From JAEUSE01 sp964648985 (GTDB taxonomy: Bacteria; Patescibacteriota; Doudnabacteria; UBA920), in the NCBI GenBank assembly GCA_964648985.1, contig CAZYMS010000012.1, positions 1-37,463 on the forward strand: a DNA stretch of 37,463 nt, in the 5' to 3' direction. Shown one piece after another: positions 1 through 8,937 of the stretch. The translations under genes were made by a program, and so were the position numbers. Within the stretch, counting starts at the first letter, position 1; every line of letters begins with the position of its first letter. The notes below the pieces were generated by a model that worked only from the letters and a program-made list of their open reading frames with translations, did not search any database and was not told the DNA's origin.

Positions 1-673
1 GAGCAAGCTTTCCTGAGAACGCGTCATATTCAACGAGCCAATGCTCTACCGTAGGGGCAATATCTGCACCCCCAGCTGACAATTTTTCCCCTAACACCTC
101 CTGATTCTTTTTAAGAAGAGGCAAAAACTGCCTTCCCCATTCTCCGCCATCATATTCCGGACTTGCAACGTAATACAAATAACGAAAATCAGCGACAAGG
201 TCGGAGCCCCCAAGCAAAAACGGCAACGTCGAAAACTCAACAATCAATGCAAGCTCTTCTGTCGATAAAAGCTTCACATATGCAGACTCGAATTCTGATA
301 AAATACTGTGAAAAATCGATTTATCCTTAATTTGACTGCTTGTGATAAAACGGCGGGCATCATAAATTACTGATAACAAGTCTTTACCGAAAGAATATTC
401 CTTATCTTGGAAGAGGGTTGAGAGATGCTCTTTAAGCAAGTCGGAGTTTCCAGTTACTACGTCCTGCATGATCAACCCTGCCCAGCGTGCCCAACCAACG
501 CCATATTGCTTAGTCTCTAAGTCGGTAAAGTACCCACCCTCAATCCAATCTGTTAACTTTGCCATACCATACTGACCAAGGACCACCATGGCATCTTGAA
601 CAATAACCCTTTCATCGGCCGAAAGCGCAGAATCATTAAGCTCTTGTGTGATTTTTTGTTGTAAAGTGTTCAT
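1..673 (-). CDS. Hypothetical protein, partial (C-terminus beyond window)
   Basis: The frame is open from an ATG at 673 to the window edge, giving about 224 residues. The start lies three bases after the stop of the VirB6-like gene, so the two are almost certainly co-transcribed and probably translationally coupled. The visible part has no signal peptide and no clear membrane segment. It is rich in acidic and aromatic residues and looks like an all-alpha soluble protein (N-terminus MNTLQQKITQELN; later motifs DWIEGGYF and YDARRFITSSQIK). I do not recognise the family. Its place immediately behind a channel-like protein suggests a cytoplasmic partner of that envelope system, but this is inference from context only. 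Confidence 0.7.
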   Translation of the reverse strand, partial: MNTLQQKITQELNDSALSADERVIVQDAMVVLGQYGMAKLTDWIEGGYFTDLETKQYGVGWARWAGLIMQDVVTGNSDLLKEHLSTLFQDKEYSFGKDLLSVIYDARRFITSSQIKDKSIFHSILSEFESAYVKLLSTEELALIVEFSTLPFLLGGSDLVADFRYLYYVASPEYDGGEWGRQFLPLLKKNQEVLGEKLSAGGADIAPTVEHWLVEYDAFSGKLA

Positions 674-676
674 AAA

Positions 677-3600
677 CTAAATACCAACTAGAGACCTCAT
701 ATCAGCCATCATTGCGTCGACTGGTCCACCTGGTGCAAGAGCAGCAGCGCGAGTGATACTCTTATCAGCTTCTCTTGCCTGTTCTGCCAACTCTTTCCTA
801 AATGCTGCCAATTTCGCAGGATCCGCCAAAGCACTGCGCAACGTTTTTCTTAAATTATTTATCTTCTCTGTAGATAAATCATCAATAACATTCTTCTTAT
901 TCGTGGCTTTAGATAATTTGGTCACTTTATAGGTAAAATGAGCAACTGCGTCAGAGTCCTTAAACATTGAAGCATGCATATTGCGAGCTTGGTCTGAAGC
1001 AGATTTTTTATCTTGTCGCTTGAGACGGAACTGACGATTACGCACAGAATCTTTAATACTAAACTCGGTTTTTGTAGGAGTACCTGCAGGAGCCTTAGGG
1101 TCAGCACCAACCATTACTACATTCTCACTTGGGTCAATTACATTGTTCAATTGCTGATCCGCAATCATCTTCGCATTAATCTTGTCACGTAGTGTTTCAA
1201 TACGCTTCTTATCTAAACCACTAAGAGCAGCTGCCTGATAAAACTGCTCTATTGTTGCATCTTTATTGCCAGATTTAATTGCCGCTATATCTGCATCAAG
1301 AGCCGCGACCTCAGCAGCTTTGCTGGAATCAGACCGTATACTATCGGCATACTTCTGCAAAGCGGTAACAGCCACACTGTTTTTGAAACCTGTCATACCC
1401 TTACCATCAAAGCTGGCCTTATCCAAAGACAGAGCAGCTCGTTCCAAAAGCTCGGCAGTTTTCGCAAACGGACTTGCTGAAGATTTAAGAACGTCAACTA
1501 TATGGGTATTATTATCTTTTGAGGTGTTGTCTTTTATCTCTTCCCTCTTCTCCTTCTGAGCCTTCGCCATTTCAGTATCATTATATACATCAACCGCCAT
1601 GGGTGCCTCCCCATGCCTCAAACGGCGTGCGTCTTTAACATAGGCACTAGTAAGAGCCTGCGCATCTTTAACCTTACTCTCCTTTTTATCTTTAAACTCT
1701 TTTGATAAAGCACCACCAGTCACGACATCCAAAGCGCGGCGTCTAGCAAACGCACTGAAACCTGAAGACCCTTCTTTTGGCGCAACTTTTTGTGCAAGCT
1801 TTGCTTGACCAAGCTTAACGTTGCGGACAAGTCCCTCTTTTGCTTTATCGTAAGTAATACCTTTCGCAAATTTACCTGCACCTGCAGCAGCACTTCCAAT
1901 GGCAGCACCCGTAAGTGCAGCTGGGATAAATGCGGCTTTTGCACCTTTATCTATAGCCTTGTCTATAAAACCAGCAGCACCTTTACCCACTAAAGTACCT
2001 GCTCTTACGGTCATGAACATAAAAGCGATTGGTATGGCCTGCCCTGCAACCGCGAACATGAAAGTAGTGACCTGGCTACTATTACCTGTCTGTACGCTGG
2101 CAAGTTTTTGAATAATATTGCTGTTTGCAACAGTTATAGTCGCAGTCAGATTAAGCATAAACGCAACAATAGGCGCATTGAATGCCCACTGTATGAACTT
2201 GCTCCACCATGTTTTAGACATCTTTCGGGTAACCGGCAATACCATAGCAATATATGGCAGCGGTGACAGCATTAACAAGATCCAAAGCATAATGAGTCTG
2301 AAAAAGAGCAGAAATGCTACACCCAAAAATGCAATAAATGCTGCAAAGCTTAACCAAAAACTAAATACGCCCTGAATAGAAGAAGAAAAGTCGCCTGCAT
2401 TTGCTGTTACATTAGCCCAAATATCTGTGGTAACCAAAGGGTTTACAATAGCACGAATTGCACCGGTATTCGGTCCCAGAAATTGATTGGTCACTGTATC
2501 TGCAATACCCAGAATTGCCTGCGCAATAGTCAAACTAAAGTTAATAAGTATGGCGCCAACAATAAGTTTTACAAGCAAGTCTTTAACCGCATACCCAGAA
2601 ATGCGAAAAACCGTAGCAACACCAATAGCAACAATAGATAGTATAAAGAAAATATTTCCAAGGTTACGCAATATTTGCCAAGCGCTATAGATAACCGTCG
2701 CAAAATCATCGGTATAGGTACGAATGGAAACAAGCGACTCAATAAATGGCCCTAAAAATGTCAGCAACACATATTTAACTATAGAATTAAATACCTGTGC
2801 TATTGCAGCAATAACGTAGTTGATAACACAGATTGGACCACTCGTAAGGCTAATACAGGTTTTACTAGTATCAGTCCCTACGGTAGAATTGGTTTCTTTT
2901 CCTGTTACCGTTACCTTGGCAGTGGAACTCGCACCTGTAATAGGTTGTTTATTGCTATCTAACGCTTGAAAAGTAATGGTATAGTCTTTCGGCTGACCAT
3001 CTGCTGGTTTTGGAAATACACACCTGGCATTACCGCCAGTGCCATACGGGATCGGGTTCGTAAGCGACAAAGTACCACCACCACAGTCAACTGACACAAA
3101 CGCCGCATTCACGCCAGAAGAACCAGCTTGATACGAAAAACTATATTCATAGACCACCCCCGATCCATCAACCCCCGAAGAGACAAAAAGATTATTAAGT
3201 GATGCATTACCAGTTTGGCTAGAGGCCTGCACGGTAAAGTCCGCGGTTCCAACTAAGTAGTTAGTTTGACTCGTCAAGCCTATCTGCTTCGGCATAAGGG
3301 AGACCAAAGCAACAGAAACCTGATGAGCCCCAACACTAAAAGTATTGGTCGAGGCAAGGATCTCTAATTTACCGCTTGACCCTTGATTTTGTACATTCGA
3401 AAACCGATTTGTTCCCTCAAAGTTAAAATTTTGGTGGAACAGTTGTATTTGAAAACTTGGTGCATTACTGAGCTTGCTTTGGCACTCAGCCTTAACTGAG
3501 TAAGTAATAGTAACTTTTTCACCAGATTTTACGGTGGTAGGGCTAACACTTAATTCAAGGCCATTATAAGAGTTCTCCTGGTATGGGCTACTTGTTCCAA

Positions 3601-3787
3601 ACCCGCCGCTATGCTGGCCAGTTTCAACGCAGGTCGCCGCCTGCAAAACCCGGCCTGGAGGGCCAGCCTCAACACCATTACGCGGGCTCACCTGTGCATA
3701 TGCGGGCGCAACAATGCCACATAAGAGCGAGAATACCGCTAGTCGGAATACTATAGTTTTTATTCGTGAAGGAATTGACGCTTTCAT
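677..3787 (-). CDS. VirB6/TrbL-like multispanning membrane protein with extracellular N-terminal domain
   Basis: About 1036 residues. The N-terminus is a typical signal peptide (basic SRIKTIVFR, then a hydrophobic core ending APAYAQ). Roughly 300 residues of beta-rich secreted sequence follow, with several Cys. A hydrophobic core of about six to eight helices comes next (residues ~320-640), including ILSIVAIGVATVFRISGY and LIMLWILLMLSPLPYIAMV. A charged Lys/Ala/Glu-rich cytoplasmic tail of ~380 residues closes the protein. The helical core resembles the TrbL/VirB6 family, the inner-membrane channel of type IV secretion and conjugation machines; family assignment is by pattern only. I chose ATG 3787 because it gives a clean signal peptide; a TTG at 3808 would add seven residues. 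It lies 77 bases after the upstream envelope gene and is coupled to the next one. No VirB4-type ATPase is visible in the window. Confidence 0.75.
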   Translation of the reverse strand: MKASIPSRIKTIVFRLAVFSLLCGIVAPAYAQVSPRNGVEAGPPGRVLQAATCVETGQHSGGFGTSSPYQENSYNGLELSVSPTTVKSGEKVTITYSVKAECQSKLSNAPSFQIQLFHQNFNFEGTNRFSNVQNQGSSGKLEILASTNTFSVGAHQVSVALVSLMPKQIGLTSQTNYLVGTADFTVQASSQTGNASLNNLFVSSGVDGSGVVYEYSFSYQAGSSGVNAAFVSVDCGGGTLSLTNPIPYGTGGNARCVFPKPADGQPKDYTITFQALDSNKQPITGASSTAKVTVTGKETNSTVGTDTSKTCISLTSGPICVINYVIAAIAQVFNSIVKYVLLTFLGPFIESLVSIRTYTDDFATVIYSAWQILRNLGNIFFILSIVAIGVATVFRISGYAVKDLLVKLIVGAILINFSLTIAQAILGIADTVTNQFLGPNTGAIRAIVNPLVTTDIWANVTANAGDFSSSIQGVFSFWLSFAAFIAFLGVAFLLFFRLIMLWILLMLSPLPYIAMVLPVTRKMSKTWWSKFIQWAFNAPIVAFMLNLTATITVANSNIIQKLASVQTGNSSQVTTFMFAVAGQAIPIAFMFMTVRAGTLVGKGAAGFIDKAIDKGAKAAFIPAALTGAAIGSAAAGAGKFAKGITYDKAKEGLVRNVKLGQAKLAQKVAPKEGSSGFSAFARRRALDVVTGGALSKEFKDKKESKVKDAQALTSAYVKDARRLRHGEAPMAVDVYNDTEMAKAQKEKREEIKDNTSKDNNTHIVDVLKSSASPFAKTAELLERAALSLDKASFDGKGMTGFKNSVAVTALQKYADSIRSDSSKAAEVAALDADIAAIKSGNKDATIEQFYQAAALSGLDKKRIETLRDKINAKMIADQQLNNVIDPSENVVMVGADPKAPAGTPTKTEFSIKDSVRNRQFRLKRQDKKSASDQARNMHASMFKDSDAVAHFTYKVTKLSKATNKKNVIDDLSTEKINNLRKTLRSALADPAKLAAFRKELAEQAREADKSITRAAALAPGGPVDAMMADMRSLVGI

Positions 3788-3831
3788 GGGTAAACCAGAA
3801 TCATTCAATAGTAATAGGTTCAGAGCAAAGA

Positions 3832-3837
3832 ATTATA
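3832..3837 (-). promoter_or_regulatory. Possible -10 box before the VirB6-like gene
   Basis: A perfect TATAAT lies in the short gap after the upstream gene, about 45 bases before ATG 3787. No convincing -35 hexamer is seen at 16-18 bases, so this is only a weak internal promoter candidate. Confidence 0.25.
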
Positions 3838-3864
3838 CTAGGAAAACTCTAAGGAGAGGCTAGA

Positions 3865-5556
3865 CTATTGCCTCGGAACTACACCAATGTCTCCATTAGG
3901 GTTCGCAAATATAAGTTCTCTACACAAGTCAGGATTTGCAACACACTGAGTAATTTGTGTAGCATTCACCCCACCATCGCTCGGTGTAAAATCTCCAGGA
4001 ATGACCGGATTATATACAGCCGCCTTTATACAAGCTGTTTGCTCTTGTAGGGTAACTGTCCCTTGGACAACCAGCTGTTGTAAAATTGAGGTCAAAATAC
4101 CAGCAACTGCACCAGTTAAACCACTAGCAGCAGTAGTAGGACCAATATTAAACATGGCATTTATAGCAGAGGTTATTTTACCGCTCACCAAATCCACGGA
4201 CTCAACAATTCGCTGTGCCCCTTGAGCAGAATAACCAGCCTTTTTACCCGATGACAACTGTTCGAGAATACCACTCTTCTCACTTTCACCTTGAGTAACA
4301 GCAGCCAAACTCTGAGCCCAGAGCGCGTAACCCTGTCCTGAAGGATCGCCTCGCAATGTAGCAGTCTTCGCAAGTTTTGAATAGTAATCTGGATCGCTAA
4401 TATCCGTAGCAGAGAGGGCTGAAGGATTAAAGCCTAAATATGTAAGAACTTTGGCACGCACGTCTTTTTTAAAGGCCTCTTCATCCAGCCTACCACAATT
4501 AAACTGCGGAATAAGGTTTTTAATCATATCGCGGTCCACATTATCGTACCCCTGTTCCTCTGTTGCGTACTTCTTTAAATAGTCTTCAGTGTTTTTAGTA
4601 GTCAGGGCATTGTTATAGTACAGAAAGTTAGCAATAGTATGGTCTTTATCAAACCGCAGCGCCCAGGTAAGCACCTGGTTTTTTATATAATTCAAAATAA
4701 CAGTGCTCACAGCCTGGCGTATAGCCAGCTCCAGCCATTGAGGTATATTAGTAATAACCGAAACAGGCACTTGAGCATTCGCGGTTTTAACTAAACCATT
4801 CTGCACAGTTTTTTCGCCATCATCAAAAAGCCCATACTGGTGACCTAAGGCCTGGACAGCTGTATTAACATTTGCCAACTGAGTCTGCGCTGCTGCATAA
4901 GTGGGATAGGTATTAGTCCAACGCGCAGCTCCGCGAGGAGCTACAGATGTTGCGGCACTACCAACTGCATCGGTAATAAACTGACCATGTATAGAAAGCG
5001 CAGCAATAATAGAGGTGTGTAACTCCACTGCTGGTTTTGGCACAGGCATATTATACAGGTCTGAAATTGTATTACTCGATACACTCTGTAAAGAACGAGC
5101 TGCAATTGGGTCAGGCTCGGCGCCTAAAGCCGAATTCAAAGAATCTGCGGGTAATTCGCTTATTTTCTCCAGCAATGGTTTTACACCGTTCAAATATGTA
5201 TCTATTGCCGCGCGGCCAGTATCCGCATTCACCTTAAATCTGGAAGCGTCTACACGGGGCGTGAGTGCTGGTTTGGTTGCACCTAGATCAGCAGTAACCT
5301 GAGCTGACAGGACTTTAGAATCTATCGTTTTACTAATTACCATCTGGCTCGCCCTTGGGTCTGCTTCAATATCCGCCAAATACTTGCGATACTCTTCTAG
5401 TTCTTGCTTTTGTTTATCTTGAGCAATCTGTCGTTCTGCTGCACTGGGAGGTTGGTAAAGAAAGCCGGGACGACTCCAAATAGTGGTAGTGATAAGGGCG
5501 ACAATTGCCAAAGTAGCAACGCCTATAATTAACTTTTGTTGATTAGCAATTTTCAT
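3865..5556 (-). CDS. Membrane-anchored hypothetical protein of the secretion-like block
   Basis: About 563 residues; not recognised. An N-terminal basic stretch and one hydrophobic helix (LIIGVATLAIVALITTTIW, residues ~8-27) form a signal anchor. A charged, coiled-coil-prone stretch follows (residues ~40-65, rich in Gln, Lys and Glu). The rest is mostly helical, with amphipathic Ala/Leu-rich segments, a few Cys, and a hydrophobic stretch around residues 460-500 (TGAVAGILTSILQQLVVQGTV). Most of the protein should lie outside the membrane. Its position directly before the VirB6-like gene, same strand, suggests an envelope component of the same machine. ATG 5556 is preferred; a TTG three codons upstream is also possible. 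No clear Shine-Dalgarno is visible. Confidence 0.75.
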   Translation of the reverse strand: MKIANQQKLIIGVATLAIVALITTTIWSRPGFLYQPPSAAERQIAQDKQKQELEEYRKYLADIEADPRASQMVISKTIDSKVLSAQVTADLGATKPALTPRVDASRFKVNADTGRAAIDTYLNGVKPLLEKISELPADSLNSALGAEPDPIAARSLQSVSSNTISDLYNMPVPKPAVELHTSIIAALSIHGQFITDAVGSAATSVAPRGAARWTNTYPTYAAAQTQLANVNTAVQALGHQYGLFDDGEKTVQNGLVKTANAQVPVSVITNIPQWLELAIRQAVSTVILNYIKNQVLTWALRFDKDHTIANFLYYNNALTTKNTEDYLKKYATEEQGYDNVDRDMIKNLIPQFNCGRLDEEAFKKDVRAKVLTYLGFNPSALSATDISDPDYYSKLAKTATLRGDPSGQGYALWAQSLAAVTQGESEKSGILEQLSSGKKAGYSAQGAQRIVESVDLVSGKITSAINAMFNIGPTTAASGLTGAVAGILTSILQQLVVQGTVTLQEQTACIKAAVYNPVIPGDFTPSDGGVNATQITQCVANPDLCRELIFANPNGDIGVVPRQ

Positions 5557-5591
5557 TTGTTTCAAAAGATAGCTTATTAACCTTTGTCTTT

Positions 5592-5597
5592 AGTATA
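5592..5597 (-). promoter_or_regulatory. Extended -10 promoter candidate for 3865-5556
   Basis: TATACT is preceded by TG plus one base (ATGGTATACT), 35 bases before the start codon. No good -35 is seen, which fits an extended -10 promoter. It lies just downstream of the hairpin and repeat that separate this gene from 5916-7940. Confidence 0.4.
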
Positions 5598-5720
5598 CCA
5601 TAAATGTGCAAAGAAATAACCTCTGGCGACCCTCTGAACATAGTTCCCAATTTTCGATAGCTATATGGGTTTTGCCGAGTTGTGTAAATTCCTAAATTCA
5701 AAGACACAAAATCCAAACAA

Positions 5721-5814
5721 GCACCAAGTACAAAATCCTCAAGTTCCAAAATCAAGATTTTTGTTATTTTGGTCATTGAAGTTTATTTGTTATTTGGGAT
5801 TTGTCACTTGGTGC
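5721..5814. repeat. AT-rich inverted repeat, family A copy 1
   Basis: GCACCAAG at 5721 pairs with CTTGGTGC at 5807-5814. The AT-rich interior carries TTTATTTGTTATTTG, a 15-mer also found in the repeat at 22665-22798. No credible gene covers it. With the hairpin at 5871-5910 it fills the 359-base gap between 5556 and 5916. It resembles the small intergenic inverted repeats common in Parcubacteria genomes (from memory). Confidence 0.6.
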
Positions 5815-5870
5815 TTTGTAAGCGGACAGACAAGCCTCGTTCCCACACCTTGATGTAGTAGCATAAAGCA

Positions 5871-5910
5871 ATATATAAAGAACCACGGTTACCCGCGGTT
5901 CTTTATATAT
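5871..5910 (-). terminator. Hairpin terminator after 5916-7940
   Basis: Two 18-base arms (ATATATAAAGAACC... and its complement) pair with one mismatch around a TTAC loop, six bases after the stop at 5916. The descending arm is U-rich on the minus-strand transcript. Confidence 0.65.
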
Positions 5911-5915
5911 CTACG

Positions 5916-7940
5916 TTAGAACTTACCTTTTGCTACATCAAATTCTTTTTGAGTAGTTAAGCTCCAGCTCCCGGGACGATCACCGGAAATGACTTTTGTC
6001 TTGGCATAAATTACTCCAGCACCGGCAAGGCGGATACAGTGGTTACTATATTGACCGCAGTTTTTCCAATCGTACTTTTTCCAACCGCCTGTATCGTACT
6101 TACCACCCTTAACTTTATACCAAATTTCATAGTCAGAATCCTTGAGACCAGCGGCTTGAATACTCTCAACATTTATAAATGCATCGAGTTCGTCTGCACA
6201 GGTACCGGACTCGCCTTCCCCACATTGCTGACCACCAAAGATATCATCGTACCCTATTCGAATACAGGGCATAGGCACTAGAATAGAAGCATTTTCTCCT
6301 TTCGCAAGACCGTCTGCATCCGCAGAGTACGTACCATTCTTGGTAGTAACTGAAATACTGTCACCAGACTTAAGCGTAAAGTTTTTATCTGTGGTTACTG
6401 TTCCATTAATTTTAACCACGGCATCTGGAACATTTTTTGTATCAATGCTTCCCACTATTGTACCATCTGCCTTGACTTCAATTACAATTGCCGGGTCATT
6501 TTTACCTGCAATACCAGCACCGTCACACGGAGTCAAATAGTTATGCCTATTTGAACCACCCGCACCACCACCGCCCGAAGGAGGAGGAGTTGTTGCGCTA
6601 CCAGTACACGTTACAGACTTAGGACTACCACCCAACGCAGGATTAGTACCACCATTAGTATTAATTGCGTAGGCGTATATAGCGTGAGGCTTATTGTCAG
6701 CAAGAGGATTGCCTAACACGCTATTAAAGCGATACACAAACCCATGAGTACCAGTAGTTTTGTAGAGAGTATTTATATCGTCCCTTTGTACAGTAGTAGT
6801 GGTGTCGCCAAATAGCACTCCCTTACCGGCAGGTCCATCTTTATAAAAATGTATGGCAACGACTGCGGTAGCGTTGTCTGGGTCCAAAGCCCAACCTGTA
6901 AGCTGATTGCAGCTTGCCACATCAAACCAGCCAACAGGAGTAGTTGTATCTACTACTGGAACGGCGGTAGGGTTTGTACTCGTTACTCCGGTCGTGCCAG
7001 TACACGTGAAAGTTTTACCACCACCGCCCAGGAGCAAGTTAGTACCACCGTCAGTATCAATACCATATACATACACAGAGTGAGACTTATTGTCTCGGAC
7101 ACTGTCCGGCAGCGCAATGGCAAAACCATGCGTACCCGTTACTGAGAAAGCTTTATTAATATCATCGCGATTTTCTGTAGTAGTACCTGAAGTTAGCAAT
7201 TTACCACTTGCGCCAGCTTTGCCATCAACATATACATGCACCGTCATGGCAGTGCCGACATTGCTAGTATCGAATACCCATCCTTTAATTCCGTCGCACG
7301 ACGCTGAATCAAGCCAGCCTGTAGGATCTGTTAGTTCGTTCTTGGCAGTTGCGGGATCTGTCGCCCCTGCAGCTGCACCTGCAGCTGCAGTCTCACCTGC
7401 AGCACCTGTCAAGTTTTGGGTACCACACTTCTCAGGAACCATACATACGGCAGCGAGAAAAGAACCGTCAGCATTATATTTATAGGCAAACCCAGTCCTG
7501 TCGATGTACGTACCTACATTGTACATACGATGGCCACGACCGTAGTATGTTAGACCATATTTTGAAACATCTTCCGGGTAACACTGAGGTAATGCAGTGG
7601 TAGCTGCAGTTCTATCGTTCTGATTGAACTTATAATTACCTGTTGAAGTAGCCTTACCACTTTCAGTACCCGGTAAACCAGGAATTATATATACACAATT
7701 CGGTGGCCATGGTTTAGGGTACCCAATGAACTCACCTGTTTTTTCGTCGTACGGACAAGGGTTGGAGGTACAAACAAATGCCTTTGCTGTTTTTGATTGG
7801 TGCCCGATTGATACCAACAAAGCTACCGCTACCAAAGCGGAGCCAGCTAAGGCAAGTACGGTACCCTTGTCTAAAGTAGTCAGATGCCGGGAAAGCATCT
7901 TAAGTTTTTGCAGATACTGCCGAATGACTTGTGTACTCAT
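5916..7940 (-). CDS. Secreted/anchored protein with two GW...HGF beta-domains
   Basis: 674 residues. One hydrophobic helix at residues ~28-46 (LALAGSALVAVALLVSIG) acts as signal peptide or anchor; nearly everything after it should be extracytoplasmic. Two homologous domains of ~105 residues lie at ~207-310 and ~337-446. Each has a GW(L/F)D.(A)SC opening, an internal GW(V/A).D motif, an RDDIN block, TGTHGF, and a closing G(G/S)..K..TC. The third known copy in this window is in the 1180-residue surface protein (18216-21758). The last ~220 residues include a Gly/Pro linker and a Cys-containing region (around GGQQCGEGESGTCADE) that may be disulfide-bonded. The function is not known; adhesion or glycan binding is a guess from the beta-rich repeats. 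It begins the envelope block and follows an extended -10 promoter just after rsmA. Confidence 0.8.
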   Translation of the reverse strand: MSTQVIRQYLQKLKMLSRHLTTLDKGTVLALAGSALVAVALLVSIGHQSKTAKAFVCTSNPCPYDEKTGEFIGYPKPWPPNCVYIIPGLPGTESGKATSTGNYKFNQNDRTAATTALPQCYPEDVSKYGLTYYGRGHRMYNVGTYIDRTGFAYKYNADGSFLAAVCMVPEKCGTQNLTGAAGETAAAGAAAGATDPATAKNELTDPTGWLDSASCDGIKGWVFDTSNVGTAMTVHVYVDGKAGASGKLLTSGTTTENRDDINKAFSVTGTHGFAIALPDSVRDNKSHSVYVYGIDTDGGTNLLLGGGGKTFTCTGTTGVTSTNPTAVPVVDTTTPVGWFDVASCNQLTGWALDPDNATAVVAIHFYKDGPAGKGVLFGDTTTTVQRDDINTLYKTTGTHGFVYRFNSVLGNPLADNKPHAIYAYAINTNGGTNPALGGSPKSVTCTGSATTPPPSGGGGAGGSNRHNYLTPCDGAGIAGKNDPAIVIEVKADGTIVGSIDTKNVPDAVVKINGTVTTDKNFTLKSGDSISVTTKNGTYSADADGLAKGENASILVPMPCIRIGYDDIFGGQQCGEGESGTCADELDAFINVESIQAAGLKDSDYEIWYKVKGGKYDTGGWKKYDWKNCGQYSNHCIRLAGAGVIYAKTKVISGDRPGSWSLTTQKEFDVAKGKF

Positions 7941-8016
7941 AGATTAATTTCTATTACTGTTTTTATTTACTACATGCTCCTTGGTTTCCAGGAGATTTCA
8001 TAAAAAGTATGATTTA

Positions 8017-8025
8017 ATTATATCA
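8017..8025 (-). promoter_or_regulatory. Extended -10 promoter for 5916-7940
   Basis: TGATATAAT (TG-A-TATAAT) lies between the rsmA stop (8046) and the next start codon (7940), about 77 bases before it. No strong -35 is seen. It would allow the envelope block to be transcribed separately from rsmA. Confidence 0.5.
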
Positions 8026-8045
8026 CACACACTGTATATAAATGC

Positions 8046-8906
8046 CTAAAGTAGGCCTTGGCTATTGATAATATCTACCAAACTAATGAACGTAGCCACC
8101 GACAACTCTTGGGGACGGGTAGTTCTTACAATATGCGCCGCCTCCAGCACCGCATCAACCGTTTTAGGTGCAAGCCCCAGATTGCCAACGAGTGTATTAT
8201 GAATCTGCTTTCTTTTACCCGCAAAACAAGACCGGGCAACTCGAAAAAAGACCTTCTCGTCCACCTCTTCATACAGAGGCGCGGACGGTATATCAATATG
8301 GACGACTGCACTATCCACTTTAGGTGCAGGATAGAAACTGCTCGCAGGAACTTTCTGCACCAAGGTCGGGGTCCCAATAAGCTGTACTGAAAGCGCAAGT
8401 AAGTTCATGCGTCCTGGCTGCGCTACCATGTTTTCCGCAACCTCTTTTTGAACCAACACAGTAATGCTTTTTGGCCGCGCCGGAGCACGTAAAAATATTT
8501 GAACGATCTTGCCGGTCACATAATACGGAATATTAGCAACTACTTTATATACCGGCGGTTGACTAGAGTCTGTACTGGATATACTCAGTGCCTGTAGAAA
8601 ATCAAAGTGCAAGACATCTGAAAATTCTACATGGAGATTTTTGTGTCGCAATAATAAGTCCTCAAGTAACGGCTTTAATCTATCATCTTTTTCTATGGCC
8701 AAGACTGAGCCAGCTCGCTCCACAAGCTTACTGGTCAGATTACCTATACCTGGACCAACCTCAAGCACAACATCGTTCGGGCCAATATGGGCAGCTTCAA
8801 GCATAGCCTCTAGCACCGCATCATCAAGCAAAAAGTTCTGTCCGAACTTTTTATCGGGTCTTAACTTATACTTGCCCAGCAAATTCTGCAAAGATTCTAT
8901 GGTCAT
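8046..8906 (-). CDS. rsmA: 16S rRNA dimethyladenosine transferase RsmA (KsgA)
   Basis: About 286 residues, normal length. RsmA uses S-adenosylmethionine to dimethylate two adjacent adenines in helix 45 of 16S rRNA, late in small-subunit assembly. The family signature is complete: KKFGQNFLLD near the N-terminus, the SAM-binding LEVGPGIGNLTSKL (residues ~45-58), an acidic ADO-like IEKDDRL, and the catalytic NIPYYVTGKI loop. The C-terminal domain contains FYPAPKVDSAVV, also typical. ATG 8906 is chosen; an in-frame TTG at 8924 lies 13 bases after the pcrA stop. It is probably co-transcribed with pcrA upstream. Confidence 0.97.
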   Translation of the reverse strand: MTIESLQNLLGKYKLRPDKKFGQNFLLDDAVLEAMLEAAHIGPNDVVLEVGPGIGNLTSKLVERAGSVLAIEKDDRLKPLLEDLLLRHKNLHVEFSDVLHFDFLQALSISSTDSSQPPVYKVVANIPYYVTGKIVQIFLRAPARPKSITVLVQKEVAENMVAQPGRMNLLALSVQLIGTPTLVQKVPASSFYPAPKVDSAVVHIDIPSAPLYEEVDEKVFFRVARSCFAGKRKQIHNTLVGNLGLAPKTVDAVLEAAHIVRTTRPQELSVATFISLVDIINSQGLL

Positions 8907-8937
8907 ATTACTTTCGGATTTCAATATTCAGGTTTAG

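Noticed and set aside
5543..5776. Minus-strand 77-codon frame
   Set aside because: It lies largely in the AT-rich inverted repeat and shows no domain, hydrophobic pattern or start signal.
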